NCBI RefSeq assembly: GCF_024679245.1
Contig: NC_090184.1
Span: forward strand, 14,235,644 to 14,299,643
From: Pseudorasbora parva
Lineage: Eukaryota; Chordata; Actinopteri; Cypriniformes; Gobionidae
DNA: 64,000 bases
Direction of reading: 5' to 3'
This document shows, one piece after another, positions 36,980-48,789 of the stretch (its first letter is position 1; each line of letters opens with the position of its first letter). A model generated the notes under the pieces. The model was given only the letters and a program-made list of their open reading frames with translations. It had not been told where the DNA came from and made no database searches. The translations under genes were made by a program, and so were the position numbers.

Positions 36980-39627
36980 AAATAGGGACAGGTGTGGTGG
37001 AATGGGTAAGTTTAGGGGTAGGGGTAGGGACAGGTGTGATGTATGGGTAAGTTTAAGGGTAAAGTTAGGGACAGATGTGATGGGATGGGATGGGTAAGTT
37101 TAAGGGTAAAGTTATGGACAGTTGTGATGGGGTGGGTAAGTTTAAGGGTAAAGTTAGGCTCAGGTGTGATGGGATGGGTAAGTTTAAGGGTAAAGTTAGG
37201 GACAGGTGTGGTGGGATGGGTAAGTTTAAGGGTAAAGTTAGGGACAGGTGTGGTGGGATGGGTAAGTTTAAGGATAAAGTTAGGCTCAGGTGTGGTGGGA
37301 TGGGTAAGTTTAAGGGTAAAGTTAGGGACAGGTGTGGTGGGATGGGTAAGTTTAAGGGTAAAGTTAGGGACAGATGTGATGGGATGGGATGGGTAAGTTT
37401 AAGGGTAAAGTTAGGCTCAGGTGTGGTGGGATGGGTAAGTTTAAGGGTAAAGTTAGGGACAGATGTGATGGGATGGGATGGGTAAGTTTAAGGTTAAAGT
37501 TAGGCTCAGGTGTGGTGGGATGGGTGAGTTTAAGGGTAAAGTTAGGGACAGATGTGATGGGATGGGATGGGTAAGTTTAAGGGTAAAGTTATGGACAGTT
37601 GTGATAGGGTGGGATGGGTAAGTTTAAGGGTAAAGTTAGGCTCAGGTGTGATGGGATGGGTAAGTTTAAGGGTAAAGTTAGGGACAGATGTGATGGGATG
37701 GGATGGGTAAGTTTAAGGGTAAAGTTAGGCTCAGGTGTGGTGGGATGGGTAAGTTTAAGGGTAAAGTTAGGGACAGATGTGATGGGATGGGATGGGTAAG
37801 TTTAAGGTTAAAGTTAGGCTCAGGTGTGGTGGGATGGGTGAGTTTAAGGGTAAAGTTAGGGACAGATGTGATGGGATGGGATGGGTAAGTTTAAGGGTAA
37901 AGTTATGGACAGTTGTGATAGGGTGGGATGGGTAAGTTTAAGGGTAAAGTTAGGCTCAGGTGTGGTGGGATGGGTAAGTTTAAGGGTAAAGTTAGGGACA
38001 GGTGTGATGGGATGGGTAAGTTTAAGGGTAAAGTTAGGCTCAGGTGTGGTGGGATGGGTAAGTTTAAGGGTAAAGTTAGGGACAGGTGTGGTGGGATGGG
38101 TGAGTTTAAGGATAAAGTTAGGGACAGGTGTGATGGGATGGGTAAGTTTAAGGATAAAGTTAGGGACAGATGTGATGGGATGGGATGGGTAAGTTTAAGG
38201 GTAAAGTTAGGCTCAGGTGTGGTGGGATGGGTAAGTTTAAGGGTAAAGTTAGGGACAGATGTGATGGGATGGGATGGGTAAGTTTAAGGTTAAAGTTAGG
38301 CTCAGGTGTGGTGGGATGGGTGAGTTTAAGGGTAAAGTTAGGGACAGATGTGATGGGATGGGATGGGTAAGTTTAAGGGTAAAGTTATGGACAGTTGTGA
38401 TAGGGTGGGATGGGTAAGTTTAAGGGTAAAGTTAGGCTCAGGTGTGGTGGGATGGGTAAGTTTAAGGGTAAAGTTAGGGACAGGTGTGATGGGATGGGTA
38501 AGTTTAAGGGTAAAGTTAGGCTCAGGTGTGGTGGGATGGGTAAGTTTAAGGGTAAAGTTAGGGACAGGTGTGGTGGGATGGGTGAGTTTAAGGATAAAGT
38601 TAGGGACAGGTGTGATGGGATGGGTAAGTTTAAGGATAAAGTTAGGGACAGGTGTGATGGGATGGGTAAGTTTAAGGGTAAAGTTAGGCTCAGGTGTGGT
38701 GGGATGGGTAAGTTTAAGGGTAAAGTTAGGGACAGGTGTGGTGGGATGGGTGAGTTTAAGGATAAAGTTAGGGACAGGTGTGGTGGGATGGGTAAGTTTA
38801 AGGGTAAAGTTATGGACAGTTGTGATGGGATGGGTAAGTTTAAGGGTAAAGTTAGGGACAGGTGTGATGGGATGGGTAAGTTTAAGGGTAAAGTTAGGGA
38901 CAGGTGTGGTGGGATGGGTAAGTTTAATGGTAAAGTTAGGGACAGGTGTGGTGGGATGTGATGGGTGAGTTTAAGGGTAAAGTTAGGGACAGGTGTGGTG
39001 GGATGGGTAAGTTTAAGGGTAAAGTTAGGGACAGGTGTGGTGGGATGGGTAAGTTTAAGGGTAAAGTTAGGGACAGGTGTGGTGGGATGGGATGGGTAAG
39101 TTTAAGGGTAAAGTTAGGCTCAGGTGTGGTGGGATGGGTAAGTTTAAGGATAAAGTTAGGGACAGGTGTGATGGGATGGGTGAGTTTAAGGGTAAAGTTA
39201 GGGACAGGTGTGGTGGGATGGGTAAGTTTAAGGGTAAAGTTATGGACAGTTGTGATGGGATGGGTAAGTTTAAGGGTAAAGTTAGGGACAGGTGTGGTGG
39301 GATGGGTAAGTTTAAGGGTAAAGTTAGGGACAGGTGTGGTGGGATGGGTAAGTTTAAGGATAAAGTTAGGGACAGGTGTGATGGGATGGGTGAGTTTAAG
39401 GGTAAAGTTAGGGACAGGTGTGGTGGGATGGGTAAGTTTAAGGGTAAAGTTATGGACAGGTGTAATGGGATGGGTAAGTTTAAGGGTAAAGTTAGGGACA
39501 GGTGTGGTGGGATGGGTGAGTTTAAGGGTAAAGTTAGGGACAGGTGTGGTGGGATGGGTAAGTTTAAGGGTAAAATTAGGGACAGGTGTGATGTATGGGT
39601 AAGTTTAAGGCTGGGTTAGATGTAAGG
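36980..39627. repeat. 42/47-bp minisatellite, about 2.6 kb
   Basis: The unit is GATGGGTAAGTTTAAGGGTA, then AAGTTAGGGACAGGTGTGGT plus GG, 42 bp. A variant with an extra GATGG is 47 bp. Units vary at a few positions (GGGACAGG or GGCTCAGG; GTGGT or GTGAT; AAGGGTAAA, AAGGATAAA or AAGGTTAAA). Larger blocks are themselves repeated (482-bp and 314-bp offsets). Open frames of up to 218 codons across it arise because 42 is a multiple of three; they have no starts, codon bias or domain support. On the plus strand it is G-rich with TTAGGG and TTAAGGG words. Confidence 0.95.
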
Positions 39628-41542
39628 GAAGGGTCAACAGTGTAATTATAGAAAATTCATTACAGATAAATGTTAGTAAATATTAGTTAATGTCACCTAA
39701 TCAGTGAATTAAAATTAATAGTATTATAGCCTATGGTACCATTGTTTTTACAATTGGATTATGCAACTTGCAATGCTTAATATACAGGATGAGTGCTTCA
39801 ATCTTGATGATTTGTATATACTTCTTTTTTGTTTTAAATCAAACTTTTTTTTAATACTGTATATATTATGATTTGTTTCTGAGCTGACTGGTTTAGTTTA
39901 TGGATCTTTTTTGAAGAATGTTTTAAAGTCCCAGCACAAAAGCTGCTAAAAGAGAGCTATCCGATCTCTATTTATGAGCTGATGATTTTGTCTGAATTTA
40001 TATGGAAATGTATCATTTTTAGAAAAACGTAAGAATAAAGACCCTCCCTTATCCCTAACCATCAGTGGGGCGTAAACAGATTATATGAAAGTTTGCTCAT
40101 GCAAAGTCATATTAAATCTCCAATCCATGAATGGATTTGGGTATGAATTCATACACTCAAAAACAACCCAAGTTGGGTTAAACAACCCAGCAATTGGGTT
40201 GGTCTAAGCAAACATTTAATCCAACATCTGGGTTAAAACAACCCAATTTCTGTGTTTGTCCATTTTCAACCCAACATTTTTTAGAGTGTATGAAGTCTCA
40301 AATTCACCAAAATGTTAAATATTTATAAACTGCCATGAATGTGTGTTGGCATGTCACTCTACAGCTGCATATGCAGCATCAACTATCGTCTGATGGGCTG
40401 TGATTTTGGGGCTTTGTTCAGAATTTAACTTTCAGTGAGGGCAGAACAATACATGACAGGAGACTTGACACAGCTGGTAAAACAGTGTCCCATATAAACC
40501 CTTGCCTAGATTTATCTAAATCTCCATGATGAGTTCAAATACTACAAAATGCAGTTTTAGGTCAATCATTGCAATCTGTCATAGCTTTCCCTTCTAAACA
40601 TCTGCATGTTCGAACCTATCGTCATGTTCTTACATAAGGTCTTACTAAACATGTGCTAGGGGAAATTATTCAGCAGACTTTGGATTGGAAGTGATTTAAA
40701 GACGCAGATCAAACATTTTTCTTTATAAATCCTTTGTGAAGTTCAAGAAGGTTCATGGATCCTGATTGTTTGTAACTCCTCAAGAGTTTTAAAGACTATG
40801 AAATCGCTTGATGACTGCTGTTTTCTCTCTTGTGTTGACACATTAAAACAGGAAGCTGGGCTGGGATGCATCAATCGAAACGTGTCTTTTTTGTTGGTGT
40901 ACTAAAGCCAATAATCTTTAGTTTGCAACAAAGTTACCAACATGCTTTGCCATTTGATGTCAAAAAGTAGACTTTTAAAAAGAGTGCTTACTATGGAAAT
41001 AATATACTTTAAAATAATGTACTTAGAAATTGAATGTACTGTTTTCAGACACCTAAAATTAAATAAAAATTAATATTTGCATTAAATGCAATAGAGCATA
41101 ACAGTGCTTGCCCACTTTTTAAGCGGTGCTGGTTCCGGAAGTATTTTTCCATTCATTTGTCCCATGGGGATTTGTTATAAGTAGGGGTGAAATGATACCC
41201 TCATGTACATATCACGATACTGAACTCACAATACCATATTTTTGCGATACATATGGTAAAAAGTTACAAATTAGTTTTTTTTGTTGATTAAAATGATGAT
41301 TAGGCTTGGACTTGATGCTGGTAACCCAAAGCACAGGACCAATGGTGACACCAGAATAAAAATATTCATGATTCTGAAGCTGAAAATACAGAATTATTTA
41401 AGACGTATATGCTTGCACTCAGTCACTGACATATATATTGAGATATATTTAGAATAATGCAGGCCAATTTTTACTGGTAATATAAGACATTTGGCATTAT
41501 CAGGATCCACAAATATTCTCCCATTGCAGTCAACATTATATA
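39628..41542. other. Intron 2, no supported gene
   Basis: Begins with GTCAACAGTGTAATTATAG, probably the continuation of the element hosting the minisatellite. 40150-40292 is a MITE (next entry). 40970-41090 is another AAGTATACTTTAA-type fragment. Confidence 0.4.
40150..40292. mobile_element. CACTCAAAAAACAACCCAAGTTGGGTT-type MITE
   Basis: Starts ACACTCAAAAACAACCCAAG and ends CAACATTTTTTAGAGTGTAT, with inner GTTGGGTT and AACCCAA blocks in both directions. Related to 62437-62610. Confidence 0.65.
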
Positions 41543-43060
41543 TACACTGTAAAAAATTATTTAAAAAATCAACAACCTTTATCCAAATATTATTCAATTA
41601 TTTTATTTTTTTTAAAGGGGGGGTGAAACACTCAGTTTCAGTCAGTGTCATGTCAATCTTGAGAACCTATAGAGTAGCATTGCATCCTGCATATCTCCGA
41701 AAAGTCTTTATTTTTTAAATAATTATATAAGAAAGATGCGCTGTTCCGAGTCTTTCCGAAAAAAGCCGAGTGGGTGGGGGCGTATCGTGTGAGCGGAGCT
41801 AAATAATGGCTTGTGTTATTTACATATTTATACTTGAATTATATCGTCGTATTTTTGTCTTTGAAGGTGTACATGTGGGAAGTGCAGTTGTGCACGTGTG
41901 TGTGTGTGTTTACGCGTGGTTTGTGTAGACAATTGTACTAAGCGGACTGGTTTTGCACGGCAGGCTAGTTAGTGTTTACATAGAAAGACACGGAATAGTA
42001 GCGCATTTGAATGAAGAAGCGCGCTTATTTAGTTCAACATATTTCCCCACTCTTTGTGTATTGTTGTTTGGAGTGCTTTTACAATACACAAACATAAAGT
42101 TACACATATAGTGGCCAGCTAAACAAATGTACACGCACTACACATCGCATGCTCCATTGATCAATTAACTATACGTGATCATGTTTGGGCTACTTGATGA
42201 GCATAGGCAAAAACACAGACATTTGAAGCAGTCTAACTCACCGCCCGCGGTTCTAACGTTGGGACCTTTATCGTTGGGACTGCTCCATCCTTCAGCATTA
42301 GGCGATTGGAAAATCCGGCGTCAAGCTGGGCCTTGTTTATGAAACAGTCGGCACCGAAATGCAGCGAACAGATATAAACATTCGCGCAACTCAGTTGCTG
42401 ATCCGGAAAAGCAAATTACATCCACTGTTGCCTTAACGCGGGGTTTTTGGGGAATCTGTGCAGGACTGTCTTGGTCTGGCAACCAAAAACGCACTTTTTG
42501 ATGTCATTGTTAATTGTGCACATTACCTGTGCAGCGCAGCCTACGAGCCAGCGCTTTGATGGGCATAGCCTGTTGCTTTCGCTCTCTCCCTCTCTCTCTC
42601 TCACGCTCTTCCGGTAGAATTGTCCGTAAGGCCCATACAAGGAAATTCCGCCCCCATTAACGTCAAAGGGGACGCATGATCGCAAAAAACTTGCCGAAAC
42701 TTATGACTAACCGGAAGTAGTATTTTTGACAAAGAAATACTCCCATCAAACGTCCACCTTAACTTTTGAAACTTTGTCCATGTTTAGTATGGGATTCCAA
42801 GTCTTTAACAGTGTAAAAAGATCAGTATGCAAGAAACAGCATTTCACCCCCCCTTTAAAGAAGGATATTGGGGAATTGTGTGTTTTATCTGTGAGGATGC
42901 AGTGAAACATGCCAAATGATTTATCACATTTTTTATGTGGTTCAGATACAATAATATAATATTTATTAAACCATTTTCCTTCATTGTATCAACTCAAATG
43001 TTTAATTTCAATTAACTTAAAATTTGAAGGCAGCCAGGTTACATTTTTTTAGTGTATTGT
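41543..43060. mobile_element. CACTGTAAAAA-type element, copy 2, split by a TTAA element
   Basis: Left part 41543-41611 and right part 42859-43060 (GGGGAATTGTGTGTTTTATC, CAGTGAAACATGCC, AAGGCAGCCAGGTTAC) together equal the undisturbed copy at 60760-61080. Confidence 0.75.
41612..42858. mobile_element. TTAA-flanked element with AAAGGGGGGGTGAAA ends (1.25 kb)
   Basis: Left end TTAAAGGGGGGGTGAAA, right end TTTCACCCCCCCTTTAA, an exact inverse repeat with TTAA at both edges (41612-41615, 42855-42858). The interior is GC-richer, with several short open frames and no transposase domain. It sits inside the CACTGTAAAAA element. Confidence 0.85.
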
Positions 43061-45479
43061 AATGTACTGACACTTAACCTTTGTATATTTGATTTTTTTC
43101 TCTTTACTTTGGATTAATTATATCACTATCCACAACATATTGTTAGATTTTTGTATTGCTAATATATATTGTGACATGATATATTGTTACACCCCTAGTT
43201 AAACCACAAAGGTACAAGACTGTGTATTTGACGGCTTTAGTGATGGACTACAATCCCATAAAGCATTGCAAACTGTATAATTGAACCAAAAATGATAGAG
43301 AAATATAAAACTACTAATTAAAAATATATTCATGGGAGTGGGCGGAGTCAAAGAGATATTCTCTCTGATTGGCTCTAATTTTGTACAGCATCATAGGTAA
43401 TGTAGTTTTATTTCACCAGGGATTCCGATGTTGAACATGATTATTTTAAAATTAAGCAGAAATAATGCAGGCTAATGGCTGCAATAGAAGCAAATGGATT
43501 AACAACCGTGTAGCTCAAAGAAGTGTTTTGGTTTATAAGTTAACGTTAAAAATTTCCCTATGGAGAAAATGAATGGAGTTTTTACTTCTGGAACCCGAAT
43601 GTTGCACTCTTGACCTTGAATTTAAAATGTAATCTCAAAATTGCTCCCATTGGTTAAAGTGTACTGCCGAATGTACTGATAGCCGTCACTTCTGTTGAAA
43701 CTTGTAAGCCATGCCTTTAAATATGTTTGTAAATGTGTATTTACACATTTGTAATACTGGAGTTGTACAATTTAGAACATTTCAAATATATTCACTTTAA
43801 ATGTAACATCGAACACACTATAATCAAGCTCTTTGCTTATACATTTGTAGTCAACACATCAAAATAAATGCACTTCTGAGTCATCAATATTTGAGAAAGA
43901 CTGCATCTCAAATATGTAAATGTGCTAAAAGATTATTTTGTCAACGCACATGGATAAAAAGCCACAGAACTCATGATTTCACAAGGCTTTTAATCACTCC
44001 GGCCGTGCTGACATTGTGGTTGTGCAGTGTATGTGTGTGTGCTCCAGACTTTAGGAAGAGAACTCTCCCTGTTCCACATTCCCCATCTTAGCGATAAGAG
44101 AGTGTCTGTGAGCCGTTGTGTTGATCTTCACACACAGAGAGCACACTTTGCTCTGACCTTTACTCTAGCGGTGTGTGTGTGAGGAAACAGTGGGTAGAGT
44201 CTCCCTTTTCATCACAGTGCTAATGAGGGTTAGGACACGCTAGCCAGGAAACTGCTATTGTTCCCTGTCCAAGAGCACTGCTACTGGCACACACACGCAT
44301 TTGTGAGCAGGTTCATTCAGCAATTCACATTCATAGACTGAAATACTCCACAATATATCCAATTTACACCCGGCATGGCTCTCTCCGTAGTCATAGGAAT
44401 TCAAACACGTGCACCTAATAGTGCATAACTTTCTCCTGTGGTCACTTTCTCACCTTCTTCCCCTCCGCTTCTCTCTGCATATTAACTCTGATAACTATTA
44501 ATGTGTCAATCATGCAGCCCTGCATTCAGATGTGACAGACTAGCACTTTACTGCATTCTGTCATGCCGGTGTAAATGTCTTGGTTCCCTGCAATAATATA
44601 CAGCATATCTGTTATCAAGCTGTGTAATGTCCATGCTTATATTCAGCACATGATATCATGCTGCAGCATTGTTTGCTATAGAAGGGCTGCACGATACTGG
44701 AAATAAACTGACATTTCTATGATATATATTGTGATATTTCACCAGATGATTTGAATATCTCTATTTGGACATAATTTATCTTTCTAGAATGATTGGGGTA
44801 ATTTTGTAGGGGAGTGAATGTGCATATAAAATAACACAACAAACATAGATAAATACAATAGAACACAGATACAAATAAAAATTCAGGTAAGTCTAACATT
44901 ATTCAGGTGGGCTACAGTGTTATTTTACATTTGATTATTCCATTTACGTATACAGAAAATCAGACTGCATACTCCAAAGCAGCTTCATTTTCGTTCCGCG
45001 TCCGCATTCCGTGTCATGTTTTGGGATGTAAAAATGTAACAACGATGTCCCTACGATAACAGATTGGTGTGTAAAACTCTTGGAGTTATTTTAGACTATT
45101 TAGTGCCACAAACTTGATATACTTCACATACTTTTAAAAAATCCAGCGTTTAGTTGATCAGCGCTCATTGTCATAGTTGTAAACATGATGGCATTCTTCT
45201 TCCATGAGGGAGTTTGGCGTCACAACATTTGTTTCCAGGCGGACCCTTAAAGAACATGACTCATGTTTCCCGGACATCTTGTAGAATTCAACGAATCGGA
45301 TGAAGACTTCGAAAATCCTGAAGTGTTTCCAGTGTGCCATATGCATTAGACGTTCATCCAGCGGTCTGTGGGTGTGATGTCTGAGGCAGCAGGAATATTA
45401 GGCTGTTAGCACATTTCACGACCGAATGCACAAATACTGATATACATCCGTTTTCATTCTAAACTGTTTACGTTCACAT
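43061..45479. other. Intron 2, no supported gene
   Basis: 43190-43880 looks like old transposon material. 43960-44600 is largely repeat-free, with pyrimidine-rich stretches, a candidate conserved noncoding block. Short frames have no domain. Confidence 0.35.
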
Positions 45480-46520
45480 GAGCCATAACTGATTATCTCT
45501 CCATCATGGCACTGTTAGTGGGTGGGATATATTAGCCAGCAAGTGAAGATTTTGTCCTCAAAGTTAATGTGTAAAAATAGGCAAGACTAATGATCTGCAG
45601 TGGTCAGTATCTATCAAAAGTGGTACAGGGAAGGGACAGTGGTGAACCAGGGACAGGGTCATTGGTGGCCAAGGATCATTGATGCACGAAGGGAGTGAAG
45701 GCTGACCCGTGTGGTCCGATCAAACAGACGAGCTTCTGTAGCTCAGATTGCTCAAGAAGTTAATGCTGGTTCTGATAGAAAGGTGTCAGAATACACAGTG
45801 CATTGCAGTTTGTTGTCGGGGCTGCATAGCAGCAGACCAGTCAGGGTGCCCATGCTGACCCCTGTCCACCGCCAAAAGTGGGTACATAAGCATCAAAACT
45901 GAACCAGGAAGCAAAGAAAGAAGGTGGCCTGTTCTGATAAATCACGTTTTCTTTTACATCACGTGGATGGTCGGGTGTGGGTGCGTGTAGATGTGCTTCG
46001 CTTACCAAGGGAAAATATAGCACCAGGATGCACTATGGGAAGAAGGCAAGCAGGCGGAGGTAGTGTGATGTTTTGGCCAATGTTCTGCTAGGAAACCTTG
46101 GGTCCTGCCATCCATGTGGATGTTACTTTGACACGTACGACCTACCTAAGCATTGTTGCAGACCATGTACACCCTTTTATGAAAATGGTATTCCTTTGTG
46201 GCTGTGGCCTCTTTCAGAAGGATAATGCGCCCTGCCACAAAGCACAAATGGTTGACGAGCACAACAACAAATTTGAGGTATTGCCTCAATCCAATCGAGC
46301 AACTGTGGGATGTGCTGAACAAACAAGTCCGATCCAGTGAGGCCCCGCCCTGCAACATACAGGACTTAAAGGATCTGCTGCTAACATCCAGATACCACAG
46401 CACACCTTCAGGGGTCTAGTGTAGTTCATGCCTCGACGGGTGTTTTGTCAGCAAAAGGGGGACCAACACAATTGTGGGTCATAATGTTATGCCTGATCAT
46501 GTTATGCCTCCGGTGTGTAT
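45480..46520 (+). pseudogene. Tc1-like transposase pseudogene
   Basis: Fragments of a Tc1-type DDE transposase in shifting plus frames: SNRRASVAQIAQEVNAGSD (helix-turn-helix part, 45717), VHRQKWVHKHQN (45865), ACSDKSRFLLHHVDGRVWV (first catalytic Asp, 45930), GGGSVMFW (46055), FQKDNAPCHKA (second Asp, 46215), LNPIEQLWDVLNKQVR (the Glu region, 46288-46335). Frameshifts and a stop (46089) disable it. The left side (ATCATGGCACTGTTAGTGGG, 45503) and right side (GGTCATAATGTTATGCCTGA, 46477) match the usual non-coding ends of this element; the left terminal repeat is eroded. Confidence 0.85.
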
Positions 46521-47614
46521 ATATAAATGCTCTTATGTTATGTAATATTTCATTGTAATATTTAATGTATATATCTCACCGAAGCCAATAAGAGTTTTCA
46601 AAGTAAATCAATCTAAAAATGCTTGGAACTGTGATGGAGAACTACACAGTACAAATTAAGTTGTATATTATTCGATTTAAAGTTAGCATGAAAATCTTAA
46701 TGCAACGAGCTTAATGTAACCTCTAAAGATTCTGTGTATATCTAGCTTGTTGAAACATGGCTGAACCATTATGTTACATGAGTTGACTTTTATCATCCCC
46801 ATAATTCCCTGCTGGCCAGTAAATAAAAATAAATCAAAACTTGCAAGAGTTAATTTGTAATTATTAAGTGTGTGAATCGATATTTTGGTATGTTGATAAG
46901 TGGTTCAACACATGCACATAAGCAAACACAGAGATCTGACAGAGGCGGCCTGAAACATAAACCCTTCAAAGCTTTTATTGGAAATGAATTTAGGGTTTGA
47001 CTCGTGAAGGTGTATCTTCACTGTGGGAAGATTCACCTGGTGTCCATTAAATAGGGCACCTCAAGTTTCTCCTGCTCCTGAATTCCTCTGAAGTTTGTCT
47101 GTTTTCTCTGCTTGGGGATCTGCCGTAGTTTTGAGCCCCAGGACCAGGTGTGGTTTGAGGTATGGTTTAGAAAAATGCAGGGATTTTCTTCCTATCTCAA
47201 ACAGAGGCAGGACAAAGAAAGGTATGGCAAGGGTTGTGTGGTCAATGACATATTAAAAGTGTTTGATATTTTATTTCATGTAGTTCTATGCTGATATGAC
47301 TAGGTTGTTTTTTGCACTTCAGTGATAGTCGGCATATACAAACAAACTTCTTTTCTTTCAAAGCACATGTATAACGGATGGATTCTGATTAGCTGTAGAT
47401 GTTTTAATCGTTTACCAACTGCAAAAAAATAGCTCTGAAAGTGATTCCAATTATATCTTTTCTCTCATCGTATCTATTTTTTTGCAACATATTAAGTAGA
47501 AGAATTAAAGGCAAGTTACTATAACTAACACTGGAGAGTATAATCATGGGGAATCTATTCAAGTACAACATGTAAGTTGATCTGCTCAGCAGTCTCTGTT
47601 TGTCTCTTCCTCAG
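46521..47614. other. End of intron 2, no supported gene
   Basis: AT-rich. No exon-like block other than the LRR 2 exon that follows. 46950-47130 is less AT-rich but has no coding support. Confidence 0.4.
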
Positions 47615-47686
47615 GGATCTCAGGAATAACTTAATCAGCACAATCATGCCTGGAGCCTTTCTGGGTCTCACAGCTCTTCGAAAACT
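47615..47686 (+). CDS. adgra2: ADGRA2 exon: leucine-rich repeat 2
   Basis: A 72-bp phase 2-2 exon with a cttcctcag acceptor and gtaagt donor. The first base completes the Leu codon left open by the previous exon. It then reads [15 protein letters not shown] plus LGLTALRKL, one LRR. The wording is close to the second LRR of ADGRA2 (DLRNN, IST, PGAFLGL). The repeat contributes to the curved extracellular LRR face which, in this family, is needed for work with RECK in WNT7 signalling. No frameshift or stop is present. It ends the very long second intron and starts a run of closely spaced exons. Confidence 0.92.
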
Positions 47687-47783
47687 GTAAGTGCATCTTT
47701 AAGTCATGATCCATTTTATAACAAGACATCAGTTACACACTTTTACCAATAACTATTGCAATTACTTTCACTAACAAAACTGC

Positions 47784-48775
47784 TTAAAGGGTTAGTTCAT
47801 TTTAAAATGAAAATGTCCTGATAATTTACCCCCATCTCATCCAAGATGTTTGACTTTCTTTCTTCAGTTAACATTTTTTTTTTGAGGAAATAATTCCAGG
47901 ATTTTCCTCACATAATGGACTTCAATTACAACCAATGGGATGAAGGTCCAAATCAATGCAGTTTTTAAAGGGCTTTAGAGGCTCTACTGAGGAATAGGGT
48001 CTTATCTAGCCAAACCATCTGTCATTTTCAAGAACAAATCATTTATATACTTTTTACCTAAATTGCTCATCTTGCGCTGCTGTGTGACGGGCCACGGATT
48101 GCGTAATTACGCCGAAAAGGTCACGCTAGACGTAGGCGGAAGTACACTCTCAGAGAAAAAGGTACAGTTCTGTCACTGGGGGCGGTACCCTAAGATACAA
48201 AAGTGAAAAGGTACATCTTCGTGCAAATTAGTACCTTAAAGGTACATATTAGTAACTTCTCGGATTTGTACCTTAGGGTACCGCCCCAGTGACAGAAATG
48301 TACCTTTTTTTTTCTGACAGTGTACCACCTAAAGCAGACGTTTGCTAATACAAATGCCCTTTACAAAAAAACAAAAAACTTCAAAATCGTCCAAAATCAT
48401 TATTTAAAAAAAAAAGTTTGTTAACGAATGTCTGTATTAGTCTTTGCACGAGCAATTATGGGGGGCGGTACTCCCGCCTACATCTAGCGTGACGTTTCCG
48501 ACGTGATTGAGCCATCCGTGACACATCGCAGAGCAGCGCAAGATGAGCAATTTAGATTCAAAAGTATATAAGACCCTATTCCTCAGCAGAGCCTCTGAAG
48601 CCCTTCGAAGCCCCTTGAAACTGCATTGATTTGGACCTTCAACCCATTAGTTGTCTTTGAAAGTCCATTATATAAAGAAAAACCCTGAAATGTTTTCCTC
48701 AAAAAACTTATTTTCTTTTCCACTGAAAAGAGAAGACATGAACATATTGGATGGTATGGGGGTATACTTTTCACG
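47784..48775. mobile_element. Long inverted-repeat TTAA-type element with a MITE inside
   Basis: The left arm (47784-48110: TTAAAGGGTTAGTTCATTTT, CCAAATCAATGCAG, GAATAGGGTCTTAT) is mirrored by the right arm (48530-48770: ATAAGACCCTATTCC, CTGCATTGATTTGGACCTTC). The arms continue inward with TTGCTCATCTTGCGCTGC against GCAGCGCAAGATGAGCAA. The right tip is not clear. The MITE at 48145-48322 sits in one arm. Confidence 0.75.
48145..48322. mobile_element. CACTCTCAGAGAAAAAGGTAC MITE, 178 bp
   Basis: Left end CACTCTCAGAGAAAAAGGTA, right end reverse-complemented CACTGTCAGAAAAAAAAAGG. The two halves fold on each other (GTCACTGGGGGCGGTACCCT against AGGGTACCGCCCCAGTGAC). TA flanks both sides, fitting a Tc1-mariner-like target, though other classes are possible. 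Confidence 0.8.
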
Positions 48776-48789
48776 AGTCACTGAATCAT

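Noticed and set aside
37043..39619. Series of overlapping open frames of 61-218 codons with MGKFKGKVRDRC repeats
   Set aside because: They come from a 42-bp tandem unit that is a multiple of three. The 47-bp units shift the frame, both frames stay open equally, and there is no splice or start context.
36980..39627. CRISPR-like array
   Set aside because: There are no unique spacers; the whole unit repeats. The context is a vertebrate intron.
36980..39627. Interstitial telomere array because of TTAGGG words
   Set aside because: TTAGGG occurs once per 42-bp unit, not in tandem.
42416..42685. 89-codon minus-strand frame inside the 41612-42858 element as a transposase
   Set aside because: No DDE or zinc-finger pattern is visible. 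Left as non-coding.
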